From positions 144,384,273 through 144,448,272 of the forward strand of contig OY755038.1 of NCBI GenBank assembly GCA_963576565.1: a DNA stretch of 64,000 nt, given 5' to 3'. The first letter of the stretch is position 1; every line of letters begins with the position of its first letter. The notes under the pieces were generated by a model. The model was not told the origin of the DNA, did not search any database, and was given only the letters and a program-made list of their open reading frames with translations. The position numbers and the translations under genes are program-made. The DNA is from Aspidapion aeneum. Taxonomy: Eukaryota; Arthropoda; Insecta; Coleoptera; Brentidae. Of the stretch, positions 23,211 to 34,859 are shown piece by piece.

Positions 23211-23228
23211 CAATCCTAGCCTCCACCA
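23211..23228 (-). other. Gypsy-B primer-binding site
   Basis: On the minus strand TGGTGGAGGCTAGGATTG starts three bases after the 5' LTR. The opening TGG pairs with a tRNA CCA end. I could not assign the tRNA. Confidence 0.6.
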
Positions 23229-23231
23229 AAT

Positions 23232-24213
23232 TGTCGGGTGTGATTTTGGTTAAATCAATCCCTAAATGCGAGTGTACCGTTAGGATCTCGCATGTATGGT
23301 TGATCCAATCAATAATCCAAATAAAATAAAAAGAACCAATTAATTAAATTGACAAATTTATAATTGATAAATAAAAAACTCTGTTACATAAACGATGCCC
23401 AAAATTATTAATTTTGTAAGTTAATAAAATAATAAAATAAAATCAAAAACATCAAAAAAACATAAAATCAAAAGCAATATAAAATTAATTAACAGCAAGA
23501 CAAGACCCAAATGACAATTTAAGCTAAATACAAAAAATATAACTTACCAGAGTACTATCGGGAAATACTGCCCTGGTGGCATGTATATCATTTTGAACAA
23601 CAATTATTATTTTGAAAAAATAAAATAAAAATATTAAAATGTTAATTTATCAAAAATTAACTTTTAAGTGAAGATAACTTTAAGCTTAATAACCTCAAGA
23701 CTCAAAACTGAACTACCGACTTGTTTCCTCAAAGTTACGCTTTTTATGCAAGGTAGGCTGGGACAACCTACCCTGGTAGGGAACTCATTATCCCCCCTTT
23801 CGAGAGCTTGGGGGAACCAAGTCAGTGGCGTTTCTTATAATCCTAGATTTTACTCTATCATTATAGTTAATGTGTTAGACAAGAAAACCTAACCAAAAAC
23901 AGAAATAAAATAACATTTTTATTGACAACACTTTCTTATCTCAAAGTTTTTGATAGCCAATCACGATAAAGGGAAAACCCTCTATCTACTTGGTGTATCC
24001 CCTCGTTTAACCATTACGACTCCCACTCTAGACTTTTCAGCAGTTTTCTTGTCATCAACCAATTTTCCGTGTGGTAGGCGGCAACCAGTTGTTTACCATT
24101 TTGGAGGGAGGCGGAACCACTTTCTTATCTTAACAGAACCATATTTTGCGTTTTTCGTTTTTCCAAGATGGTTTCATACAGTGGCACAGTCAGGGGTAAA
24201 TTCATTCCTGACA
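23232..24213 (-). repeat. Gypsy-B 5' LTR (right)
   Basis: 982 bases, ends as in the left copy. Promoter and transcription start of Gypsy-B must lie here, but I see no distinctive TATA box. Confidence 0.9.
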
Positions 24214-24217
24214 ATAT
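24214..24217 (+). other. Target site duplication of Gypsy-B, right copy
   Basis: atat, partner of 13468-13471. Confidence 0.9.
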
Positions 24218-24628
24218 TTGGTCCAGATCTCCCCTATGATGGAATGATGTTGGAAGTATATATATTTTTTTTTAACAATCATTCATATAAGTGAGTCTTA
24301 CACTACTGACTCAAATGTAGGTACACTGTGACCTGTTGGAAATGTGCATCTACCTATAAAGTACTTTCTATTTGTGTCACGTAAAATGTTCTTATTTCTG
24401 AACCCCCCCCCCCCCCCCTTCTCCACTGTATAAAAGTTACCGGGCATATCAATGTTTTACCTAGCTGGAAAATACAGTTCTGCTTCCAGATATTTGTTTA
24501 ATTATTCAGTGGTTTTTTTTAGTGTCACAAATTGGCAAATTGTTATTTTTTTAATTACAGTGTCACAAAATGGCGGCAACGTCTTTAAGCTGCCACAAAT
24601 GTCACCCAACGCATTTTAATTGGCCACA
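24218..24628 (+). repeat. Gypsy-A 3' LTR, second part
   Basis: Resumes the LTR after Gypsy-B and ends GGCCACA like the 5' LTR. It lacks the bases equivalent to 444-638 of the 5' LTR (a CA microhomology flanks the deletion) and has a long C run at 24402-24419. Confidence 0.85.
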
Positions 24629-24781
24629 TATGAAATGCCTAAAATCTTTAAAAAAACATGCTTTTTTACCTATAAAGTATTTTGGCAATTTATTGGGTTG
24701 TTCCTTTAAAAATTTTACCTGTTATTTTGGAGAACAATGTAATTTGATCGCAAATTCATAGATAACTGGTTTTCCCTTTAA
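24629..24781. other. Flank between Gypsy-A and the Harbinger-like element
   Basis: About 150 bases of sequence without gene or recognised repeat. Confidence 0.4.
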
Positions 24782-25168
24782 GGGCCGGTTTATCAATGGA
24801 GGGTTACCCCTCGAGTTAGAGATAGCCCTGGGTTAAAGTTGTCAAAAGTGTTTATCCATCCAAGGTTAAATGCAAACTCGAGGGTTAACCTAGGCTAATT
24901 TGACCCGCGCTCGAACGGCAGGGTAGTGTATTTAGCTCTCGGTTAACGTCAAAATTTCCAATTATTTTGAAGTGTTTTTTTTATTTTGGTTGATTTTTCT
25001 CAAAAGCATAACATTCAACTTGTGTACTTCAATTTTAGTGTTAAATAGGATACTACGAAATTTTTAAAACACCAGCGGTGATACTTTTTATGGTGTGAGA
25101 CTGAGATGATGGAATTCCCCACAGACATGAAGATTTTTGCAATGGGAGCAGTTTACCAAGCAAATAAA

Positions 25169-25906
25169 ATACTCTGCCAATATATGGGCCCCTAAGCTCA
25201 CACTAAGTACTATAGTTATAGTGTACGTGTGAGCTAATATAACTAAAAACTGAAATATATTTTATTCAACTCCAGACCACACAAGCCATGTTTTGACTTA
25301 AACTCAAATTTTTGAAATCTACCCCCACCCTTAAAAAAAAACAAAAAACTAAAATGTATTTTGTTAAACTCCGGACTCAATTACCTTTCGTTTGATAACC
25401 CACACGCCATATTTTCACTTAAACTCTAATTTTTAAAATATACCCCCACCCTTTTTTTTTAAATAAATTAAAATGTATTTTGTTTAACTGCAGACTCAAT
25501 TACCTTTCGTTTGATATCACACACGCCATATTTTCACATAAACTCTAATTTTTGAAATCTACCCCCACCCTTTTATTTGGTTTCTGTTCGGTGGATTTTG
25601 TTCATTTTTAAATGGGACCATCTCGACCCAAGACCCAGCCTAGGTACCAAATTTCATTAAAATCGGCCAAGCGGTTTTTGAGTTATGCGCGTTGGTCGTT
25701 ACAGACATACAGACAGACAGACAGACAGACAGACATACAGGCAGACCGACAGACAGACAGACAGACGGCGCAACAAAAAAGTTTCAAAATCATCTGAAAC
25801 GCAAAGATATATAAAAAATTTTGAAATCGGAGCAACTTTTTTTTTCTCGAAAAAATTAGGATCACCATAGCTCACACTACTATAGTATAGTATATGTGTG
25901 AGCTAA
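25169..25906 (+). mobile_element. Hairpin-ended CAGA-repeat element, copy 1
   Basis: Starts AATACTCTGCCAATATATGG and ends GTGTGAGCTAA. Near both ends is a similar hairpin: AGCTCACACTA...GTGTGAGCT. In between are diverged units of about 120 bases (TTACCTTTCGTTTGATA...) and a CAGA microsatellite (25706-25765). Three other copies are in this window. Subterminal hairpins, an internal microsatellite and a CTAA 3' end recall Helentron-associated INE-1-type elements, but this is not proven. Confidence 0.6.
25706..25765 (+). repeat. CAGA microsatellite
   Basis: Repeats of ACAG within the hairpin-ended element; open frames across it are artefacts. Confidence 0.9.
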
Positions 25907-26295
25907 AATAAATATTCTGTTTTCTATGGGCAAGATCATGTTTATTAGGAAAGCAAAAGCACCCAATAAATATCCCACCTGTCAAGAGAGCTATACCTAA
26001 TATGTGTAGGTACCGAGTCACAATATAGACCCACTGGCGGTCGCAGCGGAAGGGCTGCAAGGCCCACTCACATATGAATCTTCATCAAAATATGTGTACC
26101 AGTTTTATTATAATTACTAATTTATGTATATAATTTTAAAACATTTAATATGTATTTTAAAATGCAAAATAAAAAGTGAATGTATATTTTAAACACTGAG
26201 TTTTTTTAATTTTTATTTTGTGGCCCCTGAAAAATGACTATTAATTTCTTTTGTTATACAACAGTATTTTAGGAATCAGAAATAATCAACAATTA

Positions 26296-26298
<3 letters not shown>

Positions 26299-26372
<74 letters not shown>
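26299..26372. repeat. TA dinucleotide microsatellite
   Basis: About 37 TA units, self-complementary. Confidence 0.95.
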
Positions 26373-26378
<6 letters not shown>

Positions 26379-26583
26379 ACGTAACATCAAAATAAAATAC
26401 TGCAACATGCTAGAGCACTTTTATAATTAAAAAAAATATGCTACAGAATAAATATAATATATCACATCAAGGTTTCTAAATACTTTCTGGTCAGCCAGGA
26501 AGCCTCTGCTTGCTCTGCACAGGGTGGTGTTTGTAAATCAGTCATTCCGGGATAACAGGTTGATGTGTCAGAAACTAGTATCA

Positions 26584-26662
26584 TTATTTCTGGTTGATGT
26601 GCCTTGTTGATATTTCTTTATTAAAATGTAGAAGTTTGTTGGTTTCCTTGTAAAGACATGAC
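26584..26662 (-). CDS. Possible terminal exon of the minus-strand host gene
   Basis: A strong splice acceptor on the minus strand (TATTTTTGTTACAG) precedes 25 codons in the phase left by the exon at 35275-35403, then a TAA. The reading (SCLYKETNKLLHFNKEI...) looks protein-like. Other frames here are also open, including one (about 26467-26602) that ends EASWLTRKYLETLM. It lies inside the Harbinger-like element, 8.6 kb from the previous exon, so it may instead be a relic of a transposon gene. Linking it to the host gene is inference. Confidence 0.25.
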
Positions 26663-27356
26663 CTGTAACAAAAATAAAATAGGTGTAGTAGTTTAAAAAT
26701 AAACTTAAAAAATGCAGAATTATGATCCATCTCTTAAATTATCCAGCTTTAATAGGTAGATAGGTAGGTACCTATAGATGCATTTTTATTTTAGACTATA
26801 ATTAGTAGTTAAGTACAACAGAAACAATTTACAAAGTTGGAACTACATGCTAATTTTTATGTAGCTAAATAATTTTCATCTTACATATAGTAGATACTTA
26901 GAGTACAATAACTGAAGAAACTGAATAAGTTCTTTCCAAATAATATTTTTTAACAAAACACCCGAAACCAACAATACAAAAAAACATATGATTATAACCA
27001 AAAAATGTCAAAAATTCCACAGACTATTAAATAAGAAGGCAAAACTTAGATGGTCGATTGTTACCAGCATTGCCAACCTGCGAGTTTCGGAGCTCTGGGT
27101 TAAAATCGCGTGGATAAACACTTTTCTCTTTAACTCGAGGGTTACCCCAAGGTTAGAGTTGGCCCAGGGCTAGCTAACACGACGAGATACCCCGCCATTG
27201 ATAAACCGGCCCTAAATGGCGGAAAGGCTATCCCTTAGAGAATGTTTAATGGGGAATAAGGTCAAGTCGTACCTGATTAAAAAATAATTATAGCTTAAGT
27301 TATTAAAATAATTAAAAAATTTAATCAAATCAAATCAAAAAGCCTTTATTAATATC

Positions 27357-28602
27357 TACAGGGTGTCTGGTAAGCAGCGGAACTTAATATCTCAAAAATG
27401 TTTAAAACTTTAAGGCAGTGGCGTACGAGGGGGGCTAAAGCACCCCCTCAAAGCCACTGAATATTGACCCCTAAAACACGAATTTTCCCCAAAAATCAAT
27501 ATAAAATCTATCGATGTGCGCTCAAGCCCCCGCCAGGATTCATCTCTGCATATCGATCCGCGCTCAAGTCCCTCCCCAGGATTCATTTTGGCGTACGCCA
27601 CTGTTTAATGCTTTATAATTATTAACCAAAGTGTCACCTTAAATTTGACATTGACGTATCGTTTAAGGTCAATCTACTTTTTAAAATAATAACCAGTTTA
27701 TTTAATAATTTTTTATACAGTGTGTAAATGGAGTTAACAAGAGGAAAAAATCTTTTCTTTTTGATTTTAGGAAAAAACTCACTTTTCATAAAAAATTCTG
27801 CTTGTTAAAAAATTAAGATTACCATAATAAAATCTTTGACTAGATGTACAGGATGTTATCAAATTAAGAAACATGTAATTAATAAGAGGAGAAAAATCTT
27901 TATTTTTAATTTCACGAAAAACATTACTCTTTATAAAAAATTCTGCTTGTCAAAAAACTGAGATAACGACATTAATATCTTTTATCAAAGGTACACGGTG
28001 TTATCGAATTAGGAAACATAAAATATTTCAAGAGAAAGAGGACCGTATTTATTCAGTAAAGATTTTGTACTTTCATTTTATTTTGTAATACAAACAATTT
28101 TGTTTACATACCATTTTGCTTTACTAAATAAATACATCCTGTACTTCTAATCAAAAATATTAGTATCGTTATCTAAGTTTTCTCACAAGCAGAATCTTTT
28201 ATAAAAGTAATGTTTTTCGTAAAAATAAAAATAAAGATTTCTGTCCTCTTATTAATTATATGTTTCTTAATATGATAACACCCTGTACATCCAATCAAAG
28301 ATTTTATTATTGTAATCTTAATTTATCAACAAGCCGAATTTTTTATCATATTTTTTAATTAAACCAACCAAGATATTGCATACATTTGTAGACAGCTAAG
28401 TTTTATGTCAAGAAAAATAAATTACTGTTTCCCTTTACAAAAAGTTGAATGAACCAAAATAACCTACAAAAAATGTGTCAATGTCGAAGTCAAAATGACA
28501 CTTAGAGAGATAACTATAAGCCCTAAAAGTTTTGCATAAAACAATTTTTTCCAAAAACTGCTAGTTTTTGTGTTAATAAATGTTCCGCTACTTACCGCGC
28601 AC
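27357..28602. mobile_element. Large fold-back (inverted-repeat) element
   Basis: The left arm starts near GGTAAGCAGCGGAAC (27369) and the right arm ends with its complement GTTCCGCTACTTACC (28583-28597). The arms align for most of their roughly 600 bases. Within them a unit of about 130-150 bases repeats directly (TTCTGCTTGT...AAGATTAC...TGTACAGG...AAGAAACAT at 27795-27875 and 27930-28020) and again in inverted form (28140-28370). No coding frame. A hAT-like MITE interrupts the left arm only. Confidence 0.65.
27416..27603. mobile_element. hAT-like MITE inside the fold-back element
   Basis: 188 bases with ends CAGTGGCGTACG and CGTACGCCACTG. Flanking tttaagg and tttaatg suggest an imperfect 7-8-bp duplication, as for hAT. 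Absence from the other arm of the host palindrome shows it arrived later. The inside contains two similar CGCTCAAG...CCAGGATTCAT units. Confidence 0.65.
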
Positions 28603-30015
28603 CGAGTGGGGGTGCCCGGGCCCCCCCAAACCTAAGATTTTTTAGGTATTTTCCACACATTTTATGAATAAAACGATAAAACAGCACAAAATATGAGACC
28701 TCGCCAATCCCCCCCCCCCCCCGCAGTGACCTTGTGTCCCCCAATGGTGGGTGTGCCACTGAATATAGAGAGCGAAGTTTAGCATTCTTAGCTACTCATA
28801 CACTCAACTAATTAATCACCTGTTAGTTATTGGAGATATTCGGGTATTAAATATCTAAAAAAAAGTGCTTACATTTAAACAGTTACATTTAAAAAAAAAT
28901 AAAAGATCTTTTTAACAAGATTATCATGTTCCCTATTTTAATTCTTAGGAAAATGTTCATCCAGAGAATTCAAATAAGTAGCATGCACTTAAAAAATAAA
29001 ACTTATTAAATGAACAGGAACTGATATATTTTAAATTTGTTTCAATTTTGTTATTACGTTTATATTTATTTATATATTTTTTAAAATTGTTTGTAACTTT
29101 GGTATAAATTTTAGGACTATTGCTTTCAAATTTAACTATTCGAGTTATTAGTGTGCCTAGAATCGGTATAACGTGGGATAGATTTAATAAGGTCGCACTG
29201 TAAAATAAACAAAAACCAAAAAAAAAATCAATTTTTTAACCATTTCCTAAACTCGGGGATTAAGGCCTTTAATTTTGTTTTGCATTTTAAGTTATTCAAG
29301 GTAAGATTATTTGACAGTTTTAATTAAATACAAGGTGATTTGATTTCGAAATCTAAACAAAATATATCGGGGATATGCTATATATTTCACAAACAATACA
29401 AGAGATCGAAAAGAGTTTAACACAAAAGTTAGAGGCTTTTAAATTGTCTACTAAGCAGTAATAATTTTAATTGACATTTTAATTCCGCGTGAATTCTAAG
29501 TAAAATTTGTTAAAATATGGTGTACCTAAATAAATAGTTTCCGAGTTAGTAGGTTTTAAAATTATATAAGAAATTCAAGGCTTTAATATTTATTGTTCTA
29601 TTTGTATATCTATTTAGCCTTCTTCGATCCATCTTTGGAAATATGCCCTCCCCAATATGTTCCACTCTTCTCTGTCTGTTGTCTGCTGTTATTAAACTAC
29701 GAATTTCTTATGCGAACACATTGTCTTTAAAACTCGATAATTCAGAAACGGTTGAAATTAAATATTATCTTCTAACGAAGTTTGATTAGAATTAAAGGGA
29801 TAAATGAAATGTCAAATAATATACAGGGTCTTCCATCTAAAAAAATCAATGATATTGTGCCACGACTTAAGGTGCCCGTCTCATCCCTATTTTTGAGATA
29901 AATTACACAATTGCAGTGTTGGAAATTATCCATATGATGCTTTTTCAACCAGGTCATCCAGGGAGAAACTGGTAGCATTAGAGGAATTTTTGTTTTTTCT
30001 AGTAAATTCTTCATT
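28603..30015. other. Intergenic or intronic AT-rich stretch
   Basis: A possible second hAT-like end (ending TGCCACTG at 28752-28759), a 15-base C run (28709-28723) and CAGGGT motifs typical of insect MITE ends (29824). I see no gene in it. Confidence 0.4.
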
Positions 30016-30252
30016 GAATTTGGGGGTGCTGACTTTTTTTCTTTTTTTGAAATTTGCCTTATTTTGGGTTTTATCAAACATTTTAGAAATTAATTTTTTT
30101 GAAATTTGGCAACGATGCGTGTTTGTACTCCCCTATTTTCTCCTCCACAGCTTTACTCTAAAATATGCACATTTTTCTATGGGTTTTTCGCATTTTGCCA
30201 TCGTTTTAGACCATATTTTCAAAATCGGAAAAAAGTCAGCACCTCGAAATTC
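30016..30252. repeat. Hairpin with 26-base arms
   Basis: GAATTTGGGGGTGCTGAC... at 30016 and its near complement ...GTCAGCACCTCGAAATTC ending 30252; spacing about 185 bases. Probably a small MITE; open frames on both strands here are shadows of it. Confidence 0.5.
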
Positions 30253-31211
30253 TTTTGTTTATCTAACACAACAAAAAAATAAGTTATAATTGGTTTCTAT
30301 CATATGGCTTGATCGCCCAAATTTTGAAATTGCATGGGTTTTTTTGTAAATTTATTTTGATCACGTGATCGTCGATTCACGAACTGCGAAAAAGGAAGAT
30401 GACGTGGTCTGTCGTGCAAAGGAGAAAACTAGTAAGTCAAAAACTAGTGTTTTGGGAAATAGAGTTTGAAGTTTATTTAACTACATACTAACCATAGTTT
30501 ATTTAACTACATAGTAACTACATTCAACTTCCTTGTTTTCTAAGATAGCCACATTCTAGAAAAACTCTCTGGTGCCGTTTTTTACGGTTATTTCAATGAT
30601 ATCAAAATCTCATTTTTGAGTAAGTCGAGTTACTAGGTTTTTGCTTTGCATGCCAGCGGTACTTTCTGATAGAAATCTGTAATTTTTTCTTAATTCTTAA
30701 TTTAGTTTTGACATCAATTGCACAGCGGCGCTGTTACACAGGACAGCTGTTTTTGACTTTTCCAGTAAAAACAAATATTTCTAACCCAAGAAAAATGAAA
30801 CACTAAATAAAAATTGATTTAAACATTTAAACGAAAAGTACAGGCTGCTTTCTTTTTTACAAACGCAAATACTGGTACCTGTGAATAAAAAATTCTACGA
30901 ACCACAATATAGCTGGCAAAACGCGGTTTTCAAATTTAGATTGAGAAAGTACATTCCCGAAGTAGTATCAAAGTTTGTCACAATTTTTGAGAAAATAACA
31001 TAGTACATATACCTCAAAAGCGACAGCAGCTAGTTGTTTTCACAAATAAATTGAAAATTTCATTTTCAACAAAAATAAATTTACCTCAATACCCAGAATG
31101 ACTAGGTCTTTTCCTATGGATAGCTGTACATGCCTCCTGGCGAAAATTTGTTTTTTAAATAAGACAATTTGTAGTATTACCAGAGACAATATAAGAAAGA
31201 AAATAAAAAAG
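30253..31211. other. AT-rich stretch without recognised features
   Basis: No gene, repeat or RNA recognised on either strand. Confidence 0.4.
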
Positions 31212-31530
31212 TCAGGGTGCAAGCATAATAGAGATGTGGGGACATGCATTTTTGTAAACGATAAGGTAAAGTTTTGACCAATTGTATGTTTACTGCCTTC
31301 AATAAGAATCTTCTTTTTTATGCTATTATTGGAGACAACATATAAGAAACAAAATAAAAAAAACTATAACTTAAAACATGTAAAAAAAATCTACTTTACC
31401 CAGTCATTCCTATCCCTTGGTAGCCAGCTCTTAGATCAATAAACAATGCCCCCATATAATAAACAAAGATACCAGGAAATGATGTAACTCTATATTCATA
31501 AAAATTCTACTATACCTATACATTTTGAAA
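31212..31530 (+). repeat. Dispersed repeat R1, copy 1
   Basis: Begins TCAGGGTGCAAGCATAA and matches 35794-36092 along its length, with about 80-90% identity by eye. No inverted ends or coding capacity recognised. Confidence 0.7.
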
Positions 31531-32030
31531 CACTTTGACAATTGTTATCGTTATAGTTGTTGTCTAGGTATCACAACTTAGGTTGAATTACTTTATTTGC
31601 CTGACTATTTTTGCACTTACCTTTAGTAGAATCTTCTTTAATTAAAGAATAATACTTTTAAACTAATTTTTCTTTAAAAAAATACCAAAATGCACAAACT
31701 TGACTGTGGTTAATAAGCACTTTATAATTATTGGGATTTTATTGTTACTTAGTAGTTATTTACTTTTTCATCACATTTATGTCTAACAACTGACCTCAAA
31801 GTGTGTAAAGTTTGGTAGTTTTTTTAATAAAAATAAGCTTAAAAGTTTTTTTAATTGAGGAGGATTCTACCAATAGTAAGTGTAAAAATGGCCAGGAAAA
31901 CAAAGCCAAATTAGTCAGCTTGTGAAACCTTAAAAATAACTATAACAATAACAGTTGTCAAAATTTTTAGAGTTTTAAAATGTCCTTATTATCTCTGTCT
32001 TTCCAACTAAAAATATAATGGGTAGATGTA
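31531..32030. other. AT-rich stretch without recognised features
   Basis: Nothing recognised except AT-rich low complexity. Confidence 0.4.
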
Positions 32031-32152
32031 AACTCCAGTTCAAAAAAATTGAGACAAAATTTACTGACAGTTTGATGAGTCCGACATTTAAATGTTAATT
32101 GTAATGTTACATTTGTCAATAAAAAGTGTCTCAATTATTTTGCATTGGAGTT
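32031..32152. mobile_element. Small MITE, Tc1/mariner-like ends
   Basis: About 122 bases with ends AACTCCAGTTCAAAAA.. and ..TTTGCATTGGAGTT; the shared core is AATTGAGACA. A TA lies at the left flank and near the right. A second copy is at 33233-33356. Confidence 0.5.
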
Positions 32153-32312
32153 TTATGTACCTATGAGAACTTTCTTGGTGTGTTCATTGAACATTTTTTA
32201 AAACAACCTGTTCTACATTTATAGATCGTTTTTGACAAAGCATGTTAAAAGTTATCAGGTAGGATATTTCAGTTCAAACCACATTTTAGGTTAATTTAGA
32301 TCAAGTTTGGAT

Positions 32313-32478
32313 CAGGGTGTTTATTCTTGATTGTCTGTACCGTGAGGTGAGTGCTCACCTTGTGGATTCATTTCTCCGTGTAATAAGGTGGTGAAATCAT
32401 TTCAAGTTCACCCGTGAAATTGAACTTTTCACTCACCTCACCTCACAGAAAGTAGAGAATAACCATCCCGATCTGATA
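32313..32478. mobile_element. Palindromic MITE
   Basis: Arms of about 45-55 bases: GATCAGGGTGTTTATTCT...GTGAGGTGAGTG (left) and CACTCACCTCAC...AATAACCATCCCGATC (right), around a core of about 65 bases. No coding. Confidence 0.55.
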
Positions 32479-33232
32479 AAACTCACCCTTCAATTTGTTT
32501 TTTTTTTAAACAAGGCAAAAACAGATTTTATTGTTTGCAGAGGAGTTTTGTGTTTCTCTCAGAACAGTATCAACAACCAATAAAAACATTTTTATTAAAA
32601 AAAGAAAACCCGAGAGAAAACCATATTCTTACCTACTGCATATTTATGTTTTCTTGGAACATAGATTTGTTCAAAAATATTATCTTTTAACAAAAACACT
32701 TTCTAAAAGAAAAACAGGAAGCTAATATTTTTTTAAGAAAATGTCAAATTTTTTTTTAATTAAAAAAAGTTTTTAAACAATTTCTAATTGAAGAAAATAT
32801 TTTGGGACAATTTCCTTCCCCTCCTTCAAACAAATTTTAGAAACTTTATATTAGTACATAATTTGACATAGGTGCAGAGGTGCACTATAAATGAAGCTCA
32901 GAAAAATTACTTTTACATTTATTTATTGTTTAAAAATATTTATTATTCTATTGCTACAAATAACAAATATATTGCTGCCGATTTATCGTTTTATTTTCTT
33001 TAAATAAATTACAGCATAGTAATAAAAATAGAAAACTTCTTAACAGGAGCTTGAAAAAAAATTATTAGAAAATATCTGAAAATACACTCTACTACAGTTT
33101 TAATAAACAACCAATTATTTTTTATTTAGCAAAACTATTTTCTAACATTTAAATTTACAGCCTACTCAGTTATTATTATTATAAATTTACATTCTATATT
33201 CTTATAAATAAACTCTAAAATAGTTCTATAAT
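32479..33232. other. AT-rich stretch without recognised features
   Basis: Only A/T-rich low-complexity sequence seen. Confidence 0.4.
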
Positions 33233-33356
33233 CAAATTCAAAATAATTGAGACACTTTTTATTGACTGTTTGACAGATGTGGCATTATTAATAATCTTTA
33301 AATGTCAGACTCGTCAAACTGTTAGTAAATGTTGTCTCAATTTTTTTGAATTGGAG
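33233..33356. mobile_element. Small MITE, second copy
   Basis: Inverted relative to the copy at 32031-32152: left AATTCAAAATAATTGAGACAC, right TTGTCTCAATTTTTTTGAA..GGAG; same TGACAG/CTGTCA inner motifs. Confidence 0.5.
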
Positions 33357-34125
33357 TATATAGAGCATACACACACAAACAGTTAGGTTAGGTTAAATTT
33401 TCTATATTATGAAAAACAAATGTTTTCTGAAAAAAAAAACCTATTCTTTATAGAAAACTAATTTTCAATAATATAAGTAACATTCAAAACAAATTTTCTT
33501 ACAAAAGGTTCAAACATAATAATATAATATATTATTGGTTTACTGAAAACTGATTTGTGTTCAAAATAAAATTTTACAGAAAAGACAAAAAAGGTCTATG
33601 ATGCCATTTATAAGCTGTCTGGATCCTTTTTTTATCCTTGCTTCAATTATCGTTATTATTACATTTTTTTGCAAATAATTTTATATAGGATATCCATTAT
33701 GACTAGGGCTAATTGATTATGCAAAAAACTTATTTTTGAAACAAATATCACATATCAGGTTTCATCGAACCAACGACGATGTACTAGTGGCTACTGTAAT
33801 TTGTTGTGGAAATTTTAAACTGTTGATTTTGAGTACCTGATTTCTTATGGAGTGTGAACTTGTATTGCACTTAGTAAATCCTAATAGTCAACCACCATCA
33901 TTATTTCTGAAAAAAGAAATTTATCATGAAAATAAAAAGCACATTATACACGAAATTATAAAACTGGCACTTTTTGCAAAGCAATTCATCAAATTGTAGA
34001 GAAAAAAATCCCCAAGGTAATAATAATAATACAGATGTATTTCACTATTTTTTATTTATAATCTATATTTCGATATATGTTTAGCAATTTCGGTTAGTAC
34101 AGTAATTTGCTTAAAGCAATAAAAA
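33357..34125. other. Intronic or intergenic stretch
   Basis: Contains a possible minus-strand acceptor (TTTTTTCAG, about 33907) and donor (CAGGTACTC, about 33826) bracketing a 70-base piece. The piece has a stop in every phase and does not fit the neighbouring exons, so I do not call it coding. Confidence 0.3.
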
Positions 34126-34859
34126 ATACTCTGCCAATATATGGGCCCCTAAGCTCACACTAGGTACTATAGTTATAGTGTAAGTGTGAGCTAATATAAC
34201 TAAAAACTGAAATATATTTATTCAACTCCAGACTAAATTACCTTTTCTTTGATACTACACAAGCCATGTTTTGACTTAAACTCAAATTTTTGGAATCTAC
34301 CCCCGCCCTTAAGAAAAACAAAAAACTAAAATGTATTTTGTTAAACTCCGGACTCAATTACCTTTTGTTTGATATCACACATGCCATATTTTCACTTAAA
34401 CTCTAATTTTTAAAATATACCCCCACCCTTTTGTTTAAATAAATTAAAATGTGTTTTGTTTAACTGCAGACTCAATTACCTTTCGTTTGATATCACACAC
34501 GCCATATTTCCACATAAACTCTAATTTTTGAAATCTACCCCCACCCTTTTATTTGGTTTGTGTTCGCTGGATTTTGTTCATTTTTAAATGGGACCATCTC
34601 GACGCAAGACCCAGCCTAGGTACCAAATTTCATTAAAATCGGCCAAGCGGTTTTTGAGTTATGCGCGTTGGTCGTTACAGACAGAGATACAGACAGACAG
34701 ACATACAGACAGACAGACGGCGCAACAAAAAAGTTTCAAAATCATCTGAAACGCAAAGATATATATAAAATTTTTGAAATCGGAGCAACTTTTTTTTTCT
34801 CCAAAAAATTAGGATCACCATAGCTCACACTACTATAGTATAGTATATGTGTGAGCTAA
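34126..34859 (+). mobile_element. Hairpin-ended CAGA-repeat element, copy 2
   Basis: Nearly the same as copy 1 from AATACTCTGCC to GTGTGAGCTAA. It keeps both terminal hairpins and three of the 120-base units and has a shorter CAGA tract (34690-34715). Confidence 0.65.

Larger units (their letters stand above)
13472..24213 (-). mobile_element. Gypsy-B, env-containing gypsy LTR retrotransposon
   Basis: A 10.7-kb element in minus orientation. Two LTRs (13472-14455 and 23232-24213), each TGTCGGG...CCTGACA in plus-strand reading, differ by only about 14 bases by eye. Reading right to left it has a primer site, gag, pol, an extra ORF and env remains, then the polypurine tract and the 3' LTR. The env location after pol and 4-bp duplication match errantivirus-type gypsy elements. 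Near-identical LTRs mean a recent insertion, but gag, pol and env all carry breaks. Confidence 0.9.
24782..27212. mobile_element. PIF/Harbinger-like DNA transposon, non-autonomous or decayed
   Basis: Terminal inverted repeats GGGCCGGTTTATCAATGG at 24782 and its complement ending 27212, with weaker subterminal similarity for a further 100 or so bases (GTTACC...CTCGAG, GTGTTTATCCA). The flanks TAA (24779-24781 and 27213-27215) fit the 3-bp TWA duplication of this superfamily. The inside has no transposase. It carries a copy of the hairpin-ended CAGA family, a TA microsatellite, and a possible exon at 26584-26662. Confidence 0.6.

Noticed and set aside
29772..30289. Opposing open frames of about 100 codons
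   Set aside because: They overlie a hairpin repeat and each other; no protein features.
33838..33907. 70-base minus-strand piece with acceptor and donor as exon 3 of the host gene
   Set aside because: It contains a stop in all phases and does not fit the phase left by exon 2.
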